64,000 nt of DNA from Chitinophaga sp. S165. Its GTDB lineage: Bacteria; Bacteroidota; Bacteroidia; Chitinophagales; Chitinophagaceae. Where the stretch lies: positions 434,001-498,000 of the forward strand of contig NZ_QGTG01000004.1 of the NCBI RefSeq assembly GCF_003182155.1, in the 5' to 3' direction. A model generated the notes under the pieces. It ran no database searches, had not been told where the DNA came from, and saw only the letters and a program-made list of their open reading frames with translations. Below are positions 34,657 to 41,707 of this stretch, piece after piece; the first letter of the stretch is position 1; each line of letters opens with the position of its first letter. Both the position numbers and the translations under genes were made by a program.

Positions 34657-35607
34657 ATGTTTTCTATAGAGACCTTTCACCGGGATGGTTTTGATATTGT
34701 TGCTCTGAAAGACAATGACAGCGGTGCGCAGGTGGAAATTGTTCCTGCATATGGCGCTATGCTGCATGCATTCAATATACCCTACCAGGAAACCCTGCTG
34801 AACATCATTGATAATTATGTCAACCTGGAAGACTATAAAAGCAATATGGCGGAGTATTTTAAAAGTGCTAAACTCAGTCCCTTTGCGTGCCGTATGCCAG
34901 GTGGTGAATATAAATGGGAGGGAAAGCAGTACACCGTGCAGAAAGCCGTTAAGCCGGGAAGCTGTATACATGGGCTGCTATATGATGTAGCATTTACTGT
35001 GGAAAAGACGCATGCCGATGAAAAGTCGGCGACAGTAACATTGCGTTATCAATACAATGGGGCCGATGATGGATACCCATTCCCTTATGACTGTGAGGTG
35101 CAGTATAGTTTGCAGCCGGGCATACGTCTGCAACTGACCACTACTATCCTTAACCGTTCATCTGAAACCATACCATTAATGGACGGATGGCATCCTTATT
35201 TCACAACAGGCACGCCTATAGATGATATGGAGCTGCAGTTTGCATCAGGACAAATAGTGGAATTTAATGCGCAGCTGATACCTACAGGTGGTGTGCTGCC
35301 GTATACCAGGTTCCAGGAAGCGACGCCGCTGGAAGGTATTCCGCTGGATAACAGTTTTTTGCTGGACCTGAGCCAACATACATCGTCATGTACACTAAGA
35401 GACCCAAAGAAGCATATTGCTATTACATTTTATCCTGATCACAGTTATCCCGTTCTGCAGATCTACATACCCCCACATCGCAGGAGTATCGCTATTGAGA
35501 ACCTGAGTGGGGCGCCTAATGCCTTTAATAACGAAATTGGTCTTATATTCCTTCCAGCGGCGGAAAGCAGGGTCTTTACAACCGCCATTTCTGCTATTAG
35601 CTGGTAA
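34657..35607 (+). CDS. Aldose 1-epimerase family protein
   Basis: Interconverts alpha and beta anomers of aldoses. It is 316 residues with the GalM-type beta-sandwich. Conserved segments are VEIVPAYGAMLHAFNIPY, FACRMPGGEYKWEGKQY, a catalytic His region CIHGLLYDVAF, and GWHPYFTTG with the second His. The position after xylA suggests a mutarotase for xylose, though the terminator between them means co-expression is partial at most. Confidence 0.88.
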   Translation: MFSIETFHRDGFDIVALKDNDSGAQVEIVPAYGAMLHAFNIPYQETLLNIIDNYVNLEDYKSNMAEYFKSAKLSPFACRMPGGEYKWEGKQYTVQKAVKPGSCIHGLLYDVAFTVEKTHADEKSATVTLRYQYNGADDGYPFPYDCEVQYSLQPGIRLQLTTTILNRSSETIPLMDGWHPYFTTGTPIDDMELQFASGQIVEFNAQLIPTGGVLPYTRFQEATPLEGIPLDNSFLLDLSQHTSSCTLRDPKKHIAITFYPDHSYPVLQIYIPPHRRSIAIENLSGAPNAFNNEIGLIFLPAAESRVFTTAISAISW

Positions 35608-35676
35608 TATTCTGGCATCGCTTGGCATAGTCTTTGGAACTTTACCTGTATTGTTTCACCCGAAAAAGATTATGTT

Positions 35677-35862
35677 ATGGATACTTTAGAACTCAAAGGA
35701 AAATGGAATGAGTTGAAGGGCAAGATTAAACAGCAATACGCCGACCTTACAGACGATGATCTTCTGTACGAAGAAGGACAGGAAGACCGTTTAATAGGTA
35801 AACTCCAGCAGAAATTAGGTAAGACACGTGATGAAGTTATTAAACTCTTAAAATCTGCATAA
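35677..35862 (+). CDS. CsbD-family stress-response protein
   Basis: A 61-residue, highly charged helical protein: ELKGKWNELKGKIKQQYADLTDDDL, then EEGQEDRLIGKLQQKLGKTRDEV. It matches the CsbD family, a general-stress protein in Bacillus whose biochemical role is unknown. The next small gene starts 1 nt after its stop. Confidence 0.93.
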   Translation: MDTLELKGKWNELKGKIKQQYADLTDDDLLYEEGQEDRLIGKLQQKLGKTRDEVIKLLKSA

Positions 35863-35863
35863 A

Positions 35864-36013
35864 ATGGGAAGTCTGTTATATCTCATCGCCGTCATACTGA
35901 TTATCGGCTGGTTGCTGGGCTTTTTTGTATATTCAGCAGGTGGATTGATCCATATTCTCCTTGTAATTGCAATCGTAGCCATCCTCTTACAGATAATAAG
36001 AGGCTCCAGGTGA
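35864..36013 (+). CDS. Small membrane protein, lmo0937-like (49 residues)
   Basis: ATG at 35864, one nt after the csbD stop; TGA at 36011. The 49-residue product is almost entirely two hydrophobic segments (LLYLIAVILIIGWLLGFFVY and HILLVIAIVAILLQII) joined by SAGG and ending in RGSR. It matches the lmo0937-type small membrane proteins often found beside CsbD genes in Bacteroidota. Function unknown; envelope-stress linkage is inferred from its partner. Confidence 0.8.
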   Translation: MGSLLYLIAVILIIGWLLGFFVYSAGGLIHILLVIAIVAILLQIIRGSR

Positions 36014-36037
36014 GTCTATTATTTTAGATATCATGCG

Positions 36038-36065
36038 AATCCTCCCACCACCGGGAGGATTTTTT
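36038..36065 (+). terminator. Terminator after csbD/lmo0937 pair
   Basis: Perfect 9-bp stem (36038-36046 with 36053-36061), loop ACCACC, then a run of T to 36065. Confidence 0.88.
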
Positions 36066-36111
36066 CGTTAATTTTTTAGGATATTGCCTGTAGATTTTAA
36101 TCCATCAGATA

Positions 36112-36831
36112 ATGAAAAGAATCATCACAGGGTTACTCCTGCTTTGCTGTAGCAGCCTGTTGGGGGTAATAAAGGCCCAGGCGCAGGTTACATTGACAGG
36201 AAGCATCATGGATAAGGAGAACAAGCTGGTTTTGCCTTACGCCAGTATTACCAATAAAAGCACAGGCCGTAGGACCTATTCTGATAAAGGAGGTTTTTAC
36301 AAAATAGCAGCCAGCCCCAGGGATGTGGTGGTATTTTCATTTCTTGGTTATAAATCGGACAGTGTGGTGGTAACCCAGTCCAGCGGGACAGAGACCAGGA
36401 ATATTACCCTGACGGTGGAAGCCAAGCAGCTCCGCAGTGTGGAAATAGGTACGCAATACACTCCTTATCAGATTGACTCATTGGCCAGAAGGGAACAGTT
36501 TGGTTATATCCTGGACAAAAGGGACATGCCATTAGCCGGTGGAAGTACTCCTGTAGGGGCAGGTATCGTATTTAGCCCGTTTACGCGGTATTCCAAGTCT
36601 GAGAAACGAAAAAGGGAGTTTAAGAAGATCTTTGCAAGAGCAGAAGAGGAAAGATATATCGACTCCCGATATACGCCTCAATTCGTTAGTAAAGTGACCA
36701 GTCTGACAGGAGACTCGCTCATGATATTCATGAAGGAGAATTATCCTGATTATAATTCGATAAGGGTAATGCAGCAGGAGGACCTGATTTACTGGATAAC
36801 GGATAAGTACCGGGAATGGAAGAAGAAATAA
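36112..36831 (+). CDS. Secreted protein with carboxypeptidase-like regulatory domain
   Basis: 239 residues with a signal peptide (MKRIITGLLLLCCSSLLGVIKAQAQ). Residues about 26-105 are a carboxypeptidase-D regulatory-like beta domain (VTLTGSIMDKENKLVLPYASITNKSTGRRTYSDKGGFYKI, then VVFSFLGYKSDSVVV). This is the module that often starts TonB-dependent receptors, but no plug or barrel follows. The remaining 130 residues are charged (KRKREFKKIFARAEEERYIDSRY) and end in KYREWKKK. Function unknown; free-standing versions are common in Bacteroidota. Confidence 0.78.
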   Translation: MKRIITGLLLLCCSSLLGVIKAQAQVTLTGSIMDKENKLVLPYASITNKSTGRRTYSDKGGFYKIAASPRDVVVFSFLGYKSDSVVVTQSSGTETRNITLTVEAKQLRSVEIGTQYTPYQIDSLARREQFGYILDKRDMPLAGGSTPVGAGIVFSPFTRYSKSEKRKREFKKIFARAEEERYIDSRYTPQFVSKVTSLTGDSLMIFMKENYPDYNSIRVMQQEDLIYWITDKYREWKKK

Positions 36832-36853
36832 GATATAACAAATATAAAAGAGC

Positions 36854-36883
36854 AACGGCCACCCTGTTTCCAGAGTGGCCGTT
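36854..36883. terminator. Terminator between convergent genes
   Basis: 9-bp stem (36854-36862 with 36875-36883), 12-nt loop. Little T tract on the plus strand (TTT); the minus side reads GCTCTTTTATATTT. Confidence 0.6.
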
Positions 36884-36915
36884 TGCATGCAGAGGCCAAT
36901 AGAAAAAATATTCTT

Positions 36916-38004
36916 TTAGTTATAAACTTTCACCATATAAACGAAGTCTTCCAGTCTTTTCACTTGTTCCACACGGCTCATTCCTTCCAGTCTGTTCTTA
37001 TGGTTCCATTCTTTTTTAGGAAGCTTATCTTTAGGCATTTCTTCCAGCAGGCGTTTCAGGTGCGCTGATTTAACAGCAAAAGCAATACCGTCGGAAGTGG
37101 TCTGCTTGCCTGTAACAATACCTACTACATCGCCTTTACTATCCATCAGCGGAGCGCCACTGTTACCTGGATTTACGGGGATGGATACCTGGTAAGCAGC
37201 GCTATCGCCATTAAAACCGGTTTGAGCGCTGATATAACCTTCACCGTAAACAATCTCATCACGAGGATAACCCAGGGTGAAGACAGCTTCTCCACGGAGG
37301 GCGCGTTGCGGTTTCAGGGAATAGGGGAGCGGCTGACCTTTAAAGGTGCTGTCGGTGATCTTGAGGATAGCGAGGTCGCTTGAAATGTCCTCAAATACAC
37401 TCGCAGCTTTAAATGCTTCTCCTTTTGTATTCTGGATATAAATAGAGTCAGCACCTGCTATGACATGGTAGTTGGTTACTACATATCCATTATTGGAGAT
37501 GGCGAAGCCGGTACCACCATAAGTGCCAGGGTTGGCTGGTGCTTTCTTCTTATTGTTCATGTCGTTGATGAGGGCGTTCTGAGAGCGCTGGATATTGTTC
37601 AGCACACGTCTTACATCCTCATATTGAGCGGTGGTCTTCTGGCGGCTGGCATTTTGCATCAGCGCCATAGTTGTCAGAGAAGTGACCAGGGCTATACAGG
37701 CCGCTGCCGCCATATTAGTTACCAGCCTTCTGCTGATAGTGAATACTTTTTTCTGTGCGGGGGCCTGCGAGACGGATAGGACATCATTAACAGCCATGGA
37801 AGCATGGATCTGGTCCATCTTTTCCTGTAATGCTACCCTGTGCCCAAATTGTTCCAGCTGTTGAATGAGCTGCCGGTGGGCCAGCACCTGCTCATTGACC
37901 GCCGGATTGGACTGGCGCAGCGCTTCGAAAGCAGTTCTTTCCTGCTCACTCATTTCGCCCTCCAGGTAGCGTTCAATATCACGTATTAATGTAAAGTCGT
38001 TCAT
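36916..38004 (-). CDS. Membrane-anchored trypsin-like serine protease with anti-sigma-like N-terminus
   Basis: 362 residues in three parts. Residues 1-60 (IERYLEGEMSEQERTAFEALRQSNP) resemble the cytoplasmic N-terminus of Bacteroidota anti-sigma factors. One membrane helix lies at about 94-116. The periplasmic part is an S1C trypsin-like domain with the complete triad: His180 in VVTNYHVIAG, Asp210 in ISSDLAILKI and Ser282 in VNPGNSGAPL. No PDZ domain follows, unlike DegP/DegS. The gene directly follows an ECF sigma gene (49 nt). The likely role is a sigma regulator carrying its own sensor protease, but this is inference. Confidence 0.88.
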   Translation of the reverse strand: MNDFTLIRDIERYLEGEMSEQERTAFEALRQSNPAVNEQVLAHRQLIQQLEQFGHRVALQEKMDQIHASMAVNDVLSVSQAPAQKKVFTISRRLVTNMAAAACIALVTSLTTMALMQNASRQKTTAQYEDVRRVLNNIQRSQNALINDMNNKKKAPANPGTYGGTGFAISNNGYVVTNYHVIAGADSIYIQNTKGEAFKAASVFEDISSDLAILKITDSTFKGQPLPYSLKPQRALRGEAVFTLGYPRDEIVYGEGYISAQTGFNGDSAAYQVSIPVNPGNSGAPLMDSKGDVVGIVTGKQTTSDGIAFAVKSAHLKRLLEEMPKDKLPKKEWNHKNRLEGMSRVEQVKRLEDFVYMVKVYN

Positions 38005-38027
38005 CGCCTGTAACCGCTTTTACAGAT

Positions 38028-38053
38028 CTGTCAGGTCTTACACCTGTCAGGTC
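38028..38053. repeat. Two copies of CTGTCAGGTC in the sigma-protease spacer
   Basis: Direct repeat at 38028-38037 and 38044-38053, period 16, filling the 49-bp gap between the sigma stop and the protease start. Meaning unknown. Confidence 0.5.
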
Positions 38054-38629
38054 CTAAAATTTATATTGTTCAAAAAATAGTTTCTTTAGTCGCATCAGGC
38101 ACTTATACTTCTGATTCTTGGCATTTTCTGAGTTGGTATAACCAAATTTCTCAGCAATGTCCTGCATAGACAGTTTCCTGATATAATAGTCCTCCAGGAT
38201 CGTTTTACAAGGTTCTCCCATACTGCCCATTGTCTTTTCCATCACTCTGAACTGGTGGTCTTTCTCCTCATGTTCGGCCATTGTATTGGTATCGTCGGCC
38301 GGTAACACTTCACTCAGTTCATCAGGGAGGGCCAGTTGCCAACTACCGGTCTGCAATTTCTTTAACCACAGATGACGGCACACCGCATAGAGGAAGGTCT
38401 TTAACTTGCTGTACAGATCGAATTCCCCTTTCTGAGCTTTCTCATATAGTACGATCATTGCTTCCTGGAAAAGATCTTTTGCATCATCCTCAGACCCATT
38501 GTACTGTAAAACCATTCTTAATATAGAAGGATAATTCTCCGTATAGATGGTTGCCAGCGCCCTGTCATCATTCCTGGTTAAACCCAGCAGTAATTCACGA
38601 TCCCGTTCTATGTTCTGATTATGCTTCAC
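38054..38629 (-). CDS. ECF-type RNA polymerase sigma factor
   Basis: 191 residues. Region 2 contains DAKDLFQEAMIVLYEKAQKGEFDLYSKLKTFLYAVCRHLWLKKL, and region 4 ends with LSMQDIAEKFGYTNSENAKNQKYKCLMRLKKLF, a helix-turn-helix. The NSENAKNQK recognition helix and poor similarity to the two sigma factors at 4.9 and 6.6 kb put it in a different ECF group. It is followed by the anti-sigma-like protease gene. An 11-bp inverted repeat lies about 110-140 bp upstream. Confidence 0.93.
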   Translation of the reverse strand: MKHNQNIERDRELLLGLTRNDDRALATIYTENYPSILRMVLQYNGSEDDAKDLFQEAMIVLYEKAQKGEFDLYSKLKTFLYAVCRHLWLKKLQTGSWQLALPDELSEVLPADDTNTMAEHEEKDHQFRVMEKTMGSMGEPCKTILEDYYIRKLSMQDIAEKFGYTNSENAKNQKYKCLMRLKKLFFEQYKF

Positions 38630-38737
38630 TTATTAATACTATTAAATGGCGTTTGGTAACCCAAAGTAGCAGAAAAAAAATCCAAATCCCAAATCAGCCT
38701 GATCATCTGTTTTGCTATAGATGCGTAAATGAGCCGA

Positions 38738-38769
38738 TTTCATATATAGTTAGCTGCGTATATATGAAA
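38738..38769. repeat. 11-bp inverted repeat upstream of the third sigma gene
   Basis: TTTCATATATA at 38738-38748 and its exact complement at 38759-38769, 10-nt spacer. It is placed 109 bp before the sigma start (minus strand) and 131 bp before the lipoprotein start (plus strand), so it could be an operator for either. Confidence 0.4.
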
Positions 38770-38899
38770 ATATCCTGCCGGAAATAGAAAAAGGGTAGAA
38801 AAAGAGGGAAGAAAAAAAAAATTTAAAAATCTGGGTTACCTTTTTTAAAACCCGGTATAAAGGATAAATAATATTTCAAAAACCTAAAAAATAGTCAAA

Positions 38900-39118
38900 A
38901 TGAAAAACGCTCTGAAAATTGGTTTCTTAGCTTTAGCTCTTGGTGTATTCGCAGCTTCTTGCGGTAGTGGTTCTTCAACTCCAGCAGAAGATACTACAGC
39001 AGCTGCTGCTACTATCGATTCAGCTGCTGCTACAGTTGATTCAGCTGCAACTACAGTTGATTCTGCTGCTGCTGTTGTTGATTCAGCTAAAGCTGCTGTT
39101 GACTCTACCAAAAAATAA
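38900..39118 (+). CDS. Small repeat lipoprotein with VDSAA heptads
   Basis: 72 residues. A signal peptide with a lipobox-like end (ALGVFAASC, lipidated Cys21) is followed by a short Gly/Ser/Thr linker. Five heptads of the form [TVA]-[IV]-D-S-[AT]-x-x run from about residue 38 to the C-terminal STKK. Alanine codons are almost all GCT and the translation start follows AAAAA, both signs of high expression. It resembles, in plan only, abundant small lipoproteins such as Lpp (short, heptad-periodic, ending in Lys). Homology to Lpp is not claimed. A strong terminator follows. Confidence 0.8.
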   Translation: MKNALKIGFLALALGVFAASCGSGSSTPAEDTTAAAATIDSAAATVDSAATTVDSAAAVVDSAKAAVDSTKK

Positions 39119-39152
39119 TTATATTGGTAAGCAAATAAAAGGCTTTTATATG

Positions 39153-39186
39153 ACCGCTCCGTTTCAAAACGGAGCGGTTTTTTTTG
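39153..39186 (+). terminator. Terminator of the repeat lipoprotein gene
   Basis: 12-bp perfect stem (39153-39164 with 39167-39178) with a very tight loop, followed by eight T. Confidence 0.92.
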
Positions 39187-39274
39187 TTAAGCCTGCTTGT
39201 AGCTCTCTGATACTGAAAAAAATGTCAGAAATGAGCTATTTTATTAGATAGATTATAATTTTTGACAAAGGTGC

Positions 39275-39304
39275 TTGGACAATTCAAATCCTGATGTATT
39301 TTTG
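39275..39304 (+). promoter_or_regulatory. Aromatic operon promoter (TTG-N19-TATTTTTG)
   Basis: TTG at 39275-39277 and TATTTTTG at 39297-39304, spaced 19 nt, a full match to the Bacteroidota consensus. The transcript should begin near 39311, about 12 nt before the first leader-peptide ATG. No other promoter-like box lies between here and pheA. Confidence 0.8.
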
Positions 39305-39322
39305 TCAGGCAATTAAGCAAAT

Positions 39323-39385
39323 ATGATACAGCAAACAACCTTTGGTTACTTTTATGGTTTCTACTTTTTCTGGTACCAGGAATAG
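39323..39385 (+). CDS. Aromatic leader peptide 1 (Phe/Tyr/Trp-rich, 20 residues)
   Basis: ATG at 39323, TAG at 39383: MIQQTTFGYFYGFYFFWYQE. Ten of the twelve residues 7-18 are aromatic (five Phe, four Tyr, one Trp). It lies just downstream of the promoter and just before a terminator. Its stop codon abuts the segment that can pair with the terminator's 5' arm. This is the composition and geometry expected for a ribosome-sensing leader of Phe/Tyr (and perhaps Trp) supply. Confidence 0.9.
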   Translation: MIQQTTFGYFYGFYFFWYQE

Positions 39386-39436
39386 GGAGGTCGTTTGTAG
39401 TACTTAAATATAAAGAAACTAACAAAAAGGCCTCCT
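39385..39436 (+). promoter_or_regulatory. Antiterminator 1 of the aromatic leader
   Basis: GGAGGTC at 39386-39392 pairs with GGCCTCC at 39429-39435 (one G-U). The pairing extends through TTT (39394-39396) with AAA (39425-39427) across one G-A mismatch. It would consume the whole 5' arm of terminator 1. A ribosome at the leader-1 stop codon would cover the upstream segment. Confidence 0.7.
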
Positions 39437-39459
39437 GAACGGGAGGCCTTCTTTTTTTT
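39427..39459 (+). terminator. Aromatic attenuator terminator 1
   Basis: Perfect 9-bp stem (39427-39435 with 39442-39450), 6-nt loop, then CTTTTTTTT. It lies between leader peptides 1 and 2. Confidence 0.92.
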
Positions 39460-39474
39460 GATAATATCAGCTTT

Positions 39475-39555
39475 ATGTTACAGCGTTTCAGCCTTTATTT
39501 CTTTTACTTTTTCTTTTACTTCTTTTACGTCGTAAAGGCCGGGACTCTTTTGTAA
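39475..39555 (+). CDS. Aromatic leader peptide 2 (Phe/Tyr-rich, 26 residues)
   Basis: ATG at 39475, TAA at 39553. The peptide reads MLQRFSL, then residues 8-18 YFFYFFFYFFY (eleven consecutive aromatics), then VVKAGTLL. In total it has eight Phe and four Tyr, and no Trp. It starts 15 nt after the T tract of terminator 1, so it can only be transcribed if attenuator 1 has been passed. The codons for KAGTLL encode the 5' half of antiterminator 2. Confidence 0.92.
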   Translation: MLQRFSLYFFYFFFYFFYVVKAGTLL

Positions 39556-39598
39556 TAACTGCACTCCAACATAATTGCAAATAAAAAGGGTCCCGGCT
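39537..39598 (+). promoter_or_regulatory. Antiterminator 2 of the aromatic leader
   Basis: 39537-39551 (GGCCGGGACTCTTTT) can pair with 39584-39598 (AAAAGGGTCCCGGCT): fifteen consecutive pairs including two G-U. This excludes terminator 2, whose 5' arm is 39585-39596. The 5' half lies 9 nt after the last Tyr codon (39526-39528). A ribosome stalled on the earlier aromatic codons leaves it free, whereas one at the stop codon (39553) masks it. Confidence 0.8.
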
Positions 39599-39615
39599 CC
39601 ACCGGGGCCCTTTTT
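39585..39615 (+). terminator. Aromatic attenuator terminator 2
   Basis: 12-bp stem (39585-39596 with 39602-39613) with one G-U pair, loop CTCCA, followed by TTTTT (39611-39615, partly in the stem). It lies 60 nt before the pheA start. Confidence 0.88.
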
Positions 39616-39674
39616 CGTTTTATTCGGTAGTTGCTACAGCAACTACAAACCAAAAAAAAATCAAACATTAAAAA

Positions 39675-40499
39675 ATGCGTATCGCAATTCAGGGTTTTGA
39701 AGGATGTTTTCATCAGATAGCAGCAGAAGGATACTATGGCAAGGGTATTGAAATCGAATGTTGCGCATCCTTTCCGGAACTTGTTAAAAAGGTAAGCAAA
39801 CAGAAAGATGCTGACGCTGGCGTAATGGCTATTGAAAATTCCATTGCCGGAAGCATTCTTCCGAACTATACCTTATTAAAGAATTCAGGCCTGCATGTGA
39901 TCGGGGAAGTGTATCTTCAGATCAAACAGCACCTGATGGTATTACCGGGCCAAACCCTGGAGGATATACGTGAAGTACACTCGCATCATATGGCGTTACT
40001 CCAGTGTACGGACTTCCTGGAGAAACATCCTCATATGAAACTGGTAGAAACAGAAGATACGGCCCTTAGTGCAAAGCACGTACAGCAGAAAAAACTCAAA
40101 AGTACTGCTGCTATCGCAGGTAAACTGGCGGCAGAGATATATGGCCTGGAAATCATCGCTCCAAATATCCATACCATCAAAAATAACTATACCCGTTTCC
40201 TGGTAATCTCTCCTAACGGAGTAACACCTGCGCCTGACGCTAACAAAGCATCAGTATACTTCCAGACCTCCCACGATCGTGGCAGTCTGGCAAAGGTACT
40301 GACACAGGTAGCACAGGCAGGGATCAACCTGAGTAAGATCCAGTCTTTTCCAATGCCTACCAAAGAGTGGAACTATTACTTTCACGCGGACTTCGAATTT
40401 GAAAACCTGAGTCACTTTGAAAAGAGCATCAGCAAGATCGAACCGCTTACAGAAGATATCAAAGTGCTGGGCATCTATAAAAAAGGAAACACACACTAA
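39675..40499 (+). CDS. pheA: Prephenate dehydratase
   Basis: Converts prephenate to phenylpyruvate for phenylalanine synthesis. It is 274 residues. The catalytic domain (1-180) has the family blocks GVMAIENSIAGSI, and NNYTRFLVIS with the catalytic Thr-Arg-Phe at 173-175. Residues about 193-270 are an ACT domain (SVYFQTSHDRGSLAKVLTQVAQAGINLSKIQSFP) that binds Phe for feedback inhibition in homologues. No chorismate mutase domain is fused here; in this organism that domain is on the DAHP synthase. It is the first structural gene of the operon after the double attenuator. Confidence 0.95.
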   Translation: MRIAIQGFEGCFHQIAAEGYYGKGIEIECCASFPELVKKVSKQKDADAGVMAIENSIAGSILPNYTLLKNSGLHVIGEVYLQIKQHLMVLPGQTLEDIREVHSHHMALLQCTDFLEKHPHMKLVETEDTALSAKHVQQKKLKSTAAIAGKLAAEIYGLEIIAPNIHTIKNNYTRFLVISPNGVTPAPDANKASVYFQTSHDRGSLAKVLTQVAQAGINLSKIQSFPMPTKEWNYYFHADFEFENLSHFEKSISKIEPLTEDIKVLGIYKKGNTH

Positions 40500-40535
40500 T
40501 CATAACATACATCAGAACGCGGAAAAAAGAGCACT

Positions 40536-41702
40536 ATGAATTTACAGGTAGCAAAAAGGCTGCAACAAACGGAAGAATACTACTTCTCTAAAAAGCTTAG
40601 AGAAATAGACGAGATGAACAAAGCAGGAGCGAAAGTGATCAATCTTGGCATCGGTAGTCCGGATCTGCCTCCGCATGCTTCCGTTATTGCCACTTTGCAT
40701 GAATATGCACAGAAACCTGACACGCATGCTTACCAGGGTTATAAAGGTATTCCGGCACTGCGCAAAGCAATGGCCGACTTCTACCAACGCTTCTATGGCG
40801 TGTCCCTGGACCCTGAAAAAGAAGTGCTGCCGCTGATAGGTTCAAAAGAAGGTATCATGCACATCTGCATGACCTACCTGCAGGAAGGAGATGAAGCCCT
40901 GTTGCCTAATCCCGGTTACCCTACCTACCGTTCTGCCGTTAACCTGAGTGGCGCCACCGTGGTAGATTATGACCTGGAAGAAAAGAACGGCTGGCTACCT
41001 GACCTGGACGCACTGGCAAAACGTGATCTGAGCAAAGTGAAACTGATGTGGGTGAACTACCCGCATATGCCTACCGGCGCCCGCTTCAATGAAGAGTTTG
41101 CCCGTGAACTGGTAGCATTTGCGCAACAACATAATATCTTAATTTGTCATGATAATCCGTATAGCTTCATCCTGAACAAGCAGCCACAAAGCCTGTTACA
41201 AACGCCTGGCGCCAGGGAAGTGGTATTGGAACTGAACTCCCTCAGTAAATCTTCCAACATGGCTGGCTGGCGTGTAGGTATGCTGGTAGGAAAGCAGGAA
41301 TGGATCAACGAAGTACTGCGCTTCAAGAGTAACATGGACTCCGGCATGTTCCAGCCGCTCCAGATGGCTGCAGTAAAAGCACTGGAATTAGGTCCTGAAT
41401 GGTATGCTGAACTGAATGGCATCTATGAAGGCCGCCGCAAGAAGGTGTTTGAACTGCTGGAACTGTTAAACTGCACATTCGATAAAGACCAGGTAGGGCT
41501 GTTCGTATGGGCGAAGATCCCTTCTTCTGCCAAAGACGGTTTCTCGCTGACAGACGAGATCCTGCAGAAAGCTCAGGTCTTCATTACTCCCGGTGGTATT
41601 TTCGGCAGCAATGGCAACGGTTACATCAGGGTTAGTTTATGTAAGGACGAAAAAGTATTTGATGAAGTGCTGGATAGGATAAAAACAAAATTTAAGCAGT
41701 AA
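40536..41702 (+). CDS. Class I/II aminotransferase, probable aromatic aminotransferase
   Basis: A 388-residue fold-type I PLP enzyme. Substrate-loop and PLP residues are visible in NLGIGSPDLPPHASV, YQGYKGIPALRKAM, MWVNYPHMPTGARF, CHDNPYSF and the Schiff-base Lys in ELNSLSKSSNMAGWRVGM. Its place between pheA and tyrA makes transamination of phenylpyruvate and 4-hydroxyphenylpyruvate the likely job. By sequence alone it could also be an aspartate- or LL-diaminopimelate-type enzyme. It ends 5 nt before tyrA. Confidence 0.9.
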   Translation: MNLQVAKRLQQTEEYYFSKKLREIDEMNKAGAKVINLGIGSPDLPPHASVIATLHEYAQKPDTHAYQGYKGIPALRKAMADFYQRFYGVSLDPEKEVLPLIGSKEGIMHICMTYLQEGDEALLPNPGYPTYRSAVNLSGATVVDYDLEEKNGWLPDLDALAKRDLSKVKLMWVNYPHMPTGARFNEEFARELVAFAQQHNILICHDNPYSFILNKQPQSLLQTPGAREVVLELNSLSKSSNMAGWRVGMLVGKQEWINEVLRFKSNMDSGMFQPLQMAAVKALELGPEWYAELNGIYEGRRKKVFELLELLNCTFDKDQVGLFVWAKIPSSAKDGFSLTDEILQKAQVFITPGGIFGSNGNGYIRVSLCKDEKVFDEVLDRIKTKFKQ

Positions 41703-41707
41703 CAGTC

